NCBI RefSeq assembly: GCF_022605165.1 | Contig: NC_063069.1 | Coordinates: forward strand, 2,170,001 to 2,234,000 | DNA from: Purpureocillium takamizusanense | Taxonomy: Eukaryota > Ascomycota > Sordariomycetes > Hypocreales > Ophiocordycipitaceae | Direction: 5' to 3' | DNA length: 64,000 nucleotides | Part shown: positions 59,084 through 64,000 of the stretch, one piece after another | Layout of the letters: each line of letters begins with the position of its first letter | Numbering within the stretch: position 1 is the stretch's first letter | Notes under the pieces: model-generated | Told to the model about the DNA's origin: nothing | Databases searched by the model: none | What the model saw: the letters and a program-made list of their open reading frames with translations, nothing else | Made by a program: the position numbers and the translations under genes

Positions 59084-60502
59084 TCAGGCGAAGCCAAGGA
59101 CCTGCGTGAGCGACTTGGCCTTGTTGCGCGCACTGGCCTCGGCCAGCAGCTGGAGAGCCTCGTCCACTTGATCGACGTAGGCCGCTTGGTAGAACTCACC
59201 CGCGCGCAGTTCGGTGTGCATAAGCGGGACGGGGATGAGTCGCACGGACGGCAGGTCATCGAGCGTGAGGCCGGAGAAGGGGCTCCAGGCCTGGGCGGGG
59301 ATGGCGACGGAGCCGTCGCGCCCGCCGTTGGAGGAGGTGGCCTCGTCGTAGTCGGGCAGCTCGTCGTGCGAGTTTGGGCAGGGCACCGAATACGCGGGCG
59401 GAGGGCGACTGGCGATCTCGTGGAGGCGCGCCGGCGAGACGGTGGCCTTGGCGCCAAAGGCATCCTGCAGGTGGGCCATGCGAGCGGCGAGCGCAATGTC
59501 GGCCTGCAGCATGTCGGCGATGGAGTCCTTGGCCTGCGCGCGGTGGCGCAGCGCCTCGGCCTCGGAGTCGACCTGCAGGACGCTGAGCAGCTTGGTCATG
59601 ACGAAGTCGAGCATGACGATGCGGTTGGCGTCCTTGGCGAGGGCGCGGGCCCGGCGGGCGCACACGTCGACGAGGAGGGCGCCGGCGGGGAGGGCGGTGC
59701 GGACCTCGCGGTCGAGGTCGGCGAGGCGGGCATCGAGCTCGGAGACGGTCATGGCCGCGGCGGTGAGCAAGGCGACGACGACGTCGACGTCGACGAGGGC
59801 GGCGCGGGAGGGGCGGTCGAGGCGGCGCAGCTCGGCGCGGCGCAGGTGCTTGTGCAGGAGCTGCGTGGTGAGGCGCAGGTACTTGAGCTCGCGCGCGGGG
59901 ACCTCGAGGGCGCGAGTGGCGCACAGGGGCTGCGTGTTGAGCGACGAGAGGGTGAGCGCGGCCCGGGTCGAGGCGGCGAGGAGGCCGACGACGGCGGTGC
60001 GGACGGAGAGCGGGTCGGCGTCGGCGCGGGTGGGGATTGTGAGGGAGGAGTGGGCGGCGGAGGCGGATCCGTCCCGGGTGGCCGCAGGAGTGGAGGTGCC
60101 GGAGCGGCAGGAGGCTTCGTACGAAGGCGCCCGGCCTTCAGACACGGGGGAGGAGGAGGGGGTGGTGCCGCCCTCTGTATGTGCGGAATGGTGGTGGTGA
60201 ATGTACATGTTGTAATGCCGCTGCTGGTGGGAAGCGGCAGCTTCGGAGCCCTTGCTGCTGCTGCTGGAGTCCTTTTTCCTGGACTTGGACTTGGACTTGG
60301 AGGAAGAGCAGGGAGCGGTAGAAGAAGGGGACGGTGAGGGTGAAGAGGGGCCGACGAGCATTCCCACGGGGGAGCAATATGACATCAAAGCCTGGGTCTG
60401 GGACTGCTGCACGCTCTGGCGGAGGGCGGCGCTTTTACTACTCGCCGCAGAAGTCCTGTCCACGCCGGCATCTCTCCTCTTGCTGCGGGAGAAGATGCGC
60501 AT
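59084..60502 (-). CDS. Protein with fungal helical domain of the STAND-associated N-terminal type
   Basis: A single exon of 472 residues from the ATG at 60502. The first 155 residues are basic then Ser/Lys/His-rich and disordered (STAPCSSSKSKSKSRKKDSS, HHHH). A mainly alpha-helical region follows, about 165-360, opening DPLSVRTAVVGLLAASTRAAL. This resembles the DPLSxxxxVxGLLxxA start of the fungal helical domain found at the N-terminus of many NACHT/STAND-like proteins and in some stand-alone proteins. Here it is internal and no nucleotide-binding domain follows. The C-terminus has a PPAYSVPCP stretch and a hydrophilic end. Function is unknown; a signalling or scaffold role is a guess. GC content is very high, so the opposite strand carries a long spurious frame. 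Confidence is good for the gene and moderate for the domain. Confidence 0.68.
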   Translation of the reverse strand: MRIFSRSKRRDAGVDRTSAASSKSAALRQSVQQSQTQALMSYCSPVGMLVGPSSPSPSPSSTAPCSSSKSKSKSRKKDSSSSSKGSEAAASHQQRHYNMYIHHHHSAHTEGGTTPSSSPVSEGRAPSYEASCRSGTSTPAATRDGSASAAHSSLTIPTRADADPLSVRTAVVGLLAASTRAALTLSSLNTQPLCATRALEVPARELKYLRLTTQLLHKHLRRAELRRLDRPSRAALVDVDVVVALLTAAAMTVSELDARLADLDREVRTALPAGALLVDVCARRARALAKDANRIVMLDFVMTKLLSVLQVDSEAEALRHRAQAKDSIADMLQADIALAARMAHLQDAFGAKATVSPARLHEIASRPPPAYSVPCPNSHDELPDYDEATSSNGGRDGSVAIPAQAWSPFSGLTLDDLPSVRLIPVPLMHTELRAGEFYQAAYVDQVDEALQLLAEASARNKAKSLTQVLGFA

Positions 60503-63500
60503 GGTTGGCTCTGCTCGTGCCGGACCGGAGCACGCAAGGGGGAGGCGACGAATTGGGGGCCGAGGGAACCACGGCGATTTCCTGTTGGATGCCAACGTCG
60601 ATGATGAGTGAATGAATGGTAGGCTGGGGAGGGATCCCAGGCTCAGGCGGCAGGTGTGTGTACTTTGTATTGCGACTCGTATGGATGAATGGGCGGATGG
60701 ATGCCTGGAAGACCGGGGGGGAGATGCGATGGGACGTATGGAATGTCCGTGTCTCCGTGGAGGGGCCTGTCGGATTGTTGTTCGGATCCGGGAACTGTGA
60801 GGATCGCGTACCCGTGTGTGGACGTGGTGGCAGCCTGGAGGGACGGTGAAATAGGCAGACGGCGTGTGTAGATTGTAGGCGAGGTAGTCGACTTGATTGC
60901 TTGCTTGCTTGCAACAGGCACGACGGGTAAAGGCTTGAGTCGAGCGTGCGTGCGTGACGGGCAGCAAATAGATAGACAGATGCGTTTGGGGGTCTGGTTG
61001 CCTGGGATAATCTAGGTAGGATGCCTGACACGAAAGGCGTCCCCGTCTACTTATACGTCGTCCCGATCCTTTCTTTGTGGCGGCGTCTGAGTCTAGCTCT
61101 TGGTGGGTATAAGAGCCTCACAATATCTGTCCGCGGCGGGCATCAGGGTGGATGGATCATGGGTGGATGGATGGTGGGGGCTCCGCCTCGCCTGTATGAC
61201 CCGAACGAACGAGCAGGGAGGAGGGACGGGGAGGGTGTCAGCCGAAAGAGAAGAAAGAAAAGCTTCTTTTTTTTTTTGTGGTGCTTGGCCCTCTCACCAC
61301 CCCCAAGCCCCCCTTGCGACATGGAGGAGCGGTGCAGCTTGGGTGGTCTAGAGTGGTGATGGTGGCCCCGGCGACTTCCTTCCTTGACCTCGCGGCCGGC
61401 AGGGCAATCAATGGGTTGATGACGATGCGTCGACGGGGCAATCTCGCGGCCGCGCGGACGCCTACGCACGTTCACTGTCAACTACGTCGGCGAAGAGAAT
61501 AAGTCTCTGGGGGTCGGGAATCGTACCCCGTCGCGTTCTAAAGTCCGGGGAATGTCCGTGCGAGGCCAGACTGGAAAACAACACGAACCGTTGCGTGCTG
61601 TACAGTATAGCACATCCGAGCTGTACAGTAGTCGCGGCCGTTGCGACAGCACCACGTACGAAAAAGACCGAGTTACGAGGAGCAGCAAGCAAGAAAGAAA
61701 GAAGAAGAGGAAAAAGAGGGTCCATCCAAACCTATTCCAAAACGGCAATGGGGGTGACTCGGCTTGTGAGTCAACGGCCACAAGGCCACACGCGCTTTCA
61801 AAGGGTGACGCGCGGGGTGGCGCTGGCTCCGCGCCGCCATTGGAACGTTGGCGAGCCCCCCCCTCCATGGCTGCCTGCCCGGCGCAGCGGGGCGGGACAG
61901 GGCTGACGCGCACTGCGGCTTGCGTGTGTGTGGTGGTGGGATTGACTTTCGAGGGTGGCTTGGGGGCCTGGGATGGCAGGTTGGCGTTCACGCCGAGGTC
62001 GAGAGGGCGTGAAGTGACGAGGTAGGCTCGACGAGCTGATGGGAAGCGGACTCTGCCACGGTTGGCTGCGCGATGTGTTTTGCCCTCCATCCCTGGCTCC
62101 AAAAAAATTGATGACTCCCACGGGCACGGTTATGGTCTGCCTCGAGCACGAGGCTGGTCATTGCTGCATCGTCTGTCAAAGGAAAGTGTGTTGGTGACTC
62201 TCCGAGAACAGAACCCCGGATTATCATTCCACGATTTTCTAAGTACCGTAAAGATGCCGACCTGTCGTTGACCCGCCTGAGACCTACGAAACCAGCTGTC
62301 GGTCCAAACTCTAGCAACAACGACCGTTGTCGTATCGACTAATCACATTCGTGGACAGTCGTCAGGTCATACCGTCAGCGCTGGCGCCGCGGGATACGCA
62401 ATCGTCCTAACAGTCCTGACGGCCTGGCGCGTCACGACCCACGACCACCGTAGGCCGAGTTCAGAGCTGTCCGCTCCGTGATGTGCGAATTTCCCGGGGA
62501 CACGCCGGCACCCACACCCGGGGGTAGGAGGACCCGCAGGCTTCTCCGGGAGGACGCACCCACGCTGCGCCCCCCCCCCTTCCCGCCCTCTCCGCCGCCC
62601 CGGCTGACAACGCCCGATGACTCTGTCGTATCGTATTACACCAACCAAGACGAAACCCTGACTTGCATCGACATGGTTCGGAGATGAACAGTCACGTCGC
62701 AGACACCAGCAGACAGACGACGATTGGCGAGGGCTTAGCCTCAATCGTCCGCTGATTCCTCAAGCGTAACCTCGAGGGGCACACCGACTTTGGCGCGCAC
62801 CCCCAAGACAATGTGGCAGCTAAGTGACTCAAAGTCTGACCGCCATCCAAATGCCTCGATCCCAATATATGTTGGGCATGACGACGGCGGGCTCCCATGT
62901 CTGGCCAGTGGCTATTGTCGACGGGACTGGACATGCTTTTAGATACTTGACGAGGGTGGCTGAGCGTCAAGATGCTGCCAGAGTGCCTGATGGCCCAGGA
63001 TGCTTCTTAGGACTGCAAACTCATGAGACCATGTACGCTACCGGGCTGAAGAGGACTTGGTTTAGCCTTCGAAATTGCTGGTCCTGCAAACCCTATCCAT
63101 GTCTCAATGCGAGAGCCCCCAGATAACTGTGCTTACCCTGGACAGACCGCGCGCTCGAGAGCCAGCAGGAAACCGACGAATACCAATCCAATCGGACAGT
63201 GTCGACAATCAGTCAGCGATCCAATGCCTTTATCGAGGGTGACTCTTGCAGTCAATTGGTCGTTTGCGTATTCGACCACTCAGTTCGGAACGAGGCCGTG
63301 TTGGCAAATCCTCCCGCGCCGTGGTGACATGTGAAGGACCGTCTTCGTCTTCCAAAGAAACGGGGATGCAACAATGACACAGCCATTTTGCAGCCCGATG
63401 ACGACGAATATAGTAATACGAGCCATTGTTGAGCGTACTATATGGAAGCCGCGGCGGCCATGCGCGGAAACTCCCTGTCGAGCCCAAGCAATTTCTCGAG

Positions 63501-64000
63501 GAGCAGCTGCCCGCCGATTCAGCCGCGGAAACATCACTTTCGCCGAACGTCGTGTATCGATCGTTCAGGCTCGCCGAGTCTGATCGTCGTCGATACCCGC
63601 TACCGGCCGGCCAGGATGGACATGAATCTCCCACGCACTGGAAAAACACGGCGCCGTGGGGCAAACTCGGGCATTCGATTAGCATTTGGCTACAAGATAC
63701 GTCGGTGAAGCATCTGGCGCGGCCCGGGATGGCCAGTGACGCTGGATAGGCCATATGGGACTGGTTCTCTCCGGCCGCCGCGACCCATGCTGCACCAATG
63801 CAATCATCCGTGGACGAGTACGCCGGCATCAATGCTGAATCTGGGAGAGGCGGCCGTGTCCCAGGTCACCGGGTCCAGATAGGAACGAGCGTCGTACCGA
63901 CAGACGCCTGTCGCAACGATGTTGAGGCGACACCGGGGTATATGCCGACAAATGTTCGTCTCAAGTGCCCTCCGTCAGGACCACCGCGCAACTGCCGAGT
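60503..64000. other. Gene-poor right end with simple repeats
   Basis: No convincing gene. It starts with the 5' region of the preceding minus-strand gene. Simple repeats of the GGAT/GAAT kind lie at 60678-60705 and 61148-61176, TTGCTTGC near 60895-60912, a T run at 61266-61276, and a purine-rich tract at about 61675-61725. A 200-residue minus frame at 63230-63832 lacks motifs. Nothing else could be supported. Confidence 0.5.

Noticed and set aside
58991..60337. 448-residue plus-strand open frame
   Set aside because: It is antisense to the minus-strand helical-domain gene. Its product is a Gly/Glu/Arg/Val-rich sequence caused by high GC, without motifs.
63230..63832. 200-residue minus-strand frame
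   Set aside because: Composition looks random (Ser/Arg/Cys scattered), plus-strand frames overlap it, and there is no motif.

Overview
The window is nuclear DNA from a filamentous ascomycete, most likely a Sordariomycete and plausibly Hypocreales. Genes are broken by short introns (about 50-160 bases, GT...AG). The protein families are typically fungal: Zn2Cys6 and C2H2 regulators, DUF3292, eqolisin peptidase, WSC domains, a CYP53 P450 and a fused BioD-BioA enzyme. I rebuilt 21 protein-coding genes by hand-splicing conserved reading frames. I saw no rRNA, convincing tRNA, CRISPR array or intact mobile element. Species cannot be fixed from sequence alone.

Layout. 1-3.1 kb: no gene seen. 3.1-8.3 kb: a cysteine-free secreted protein, an eqolisin-type glutamic peptidase and a DUF3292 membrane protein. 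10.1-25.0 kb: a run that looks catabolic, with a sugar-type MFS transporter, a cupin, a Zn2Cys6 regulator, a second MFS transporter divergent from an M81/MlrC metallopeptidase, an endonuclease/phosphatase-fold protein and a CYP53-like benzoate 4-hydroxylase. A decayed coding remnant lies at 16.8-17.5 kb.

27.7-33.9 kb is a compact biotin cluster: BioDA (minus), BioF (plus) and BioB (minus). BioF ends in the peroxisomal signal SKL, while BioB and probably BioDA have basic N-termini suited to mitochondrial import. The pathway therefore appears split between organelles. BioDA and BioF share a 734-base divergent promoter.

36.0-46.6 kb holds a C2H2 regulator transcribed away from an FAD aromatic monooxygenase, then a small secreted cysteine-rich protein and a TRI12-type efflux transporter. 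This resembles a detoxification or export locus. 48.8-60.5 kb holds a tandem DUF427 protein, a 1678-residue secreted protein (PQQ-like propeller, Ig-like ASH-type modules, five WSC domains) and a protein with a fungal STAND-associated-type helical domain. The remaining 3.5 kb shows only simple repeats.

Main uncertainties are start codons, a few splice sites (above all exon 3/4 of the C2H2 regulator) and whether neighbouring catabolic genes act together.
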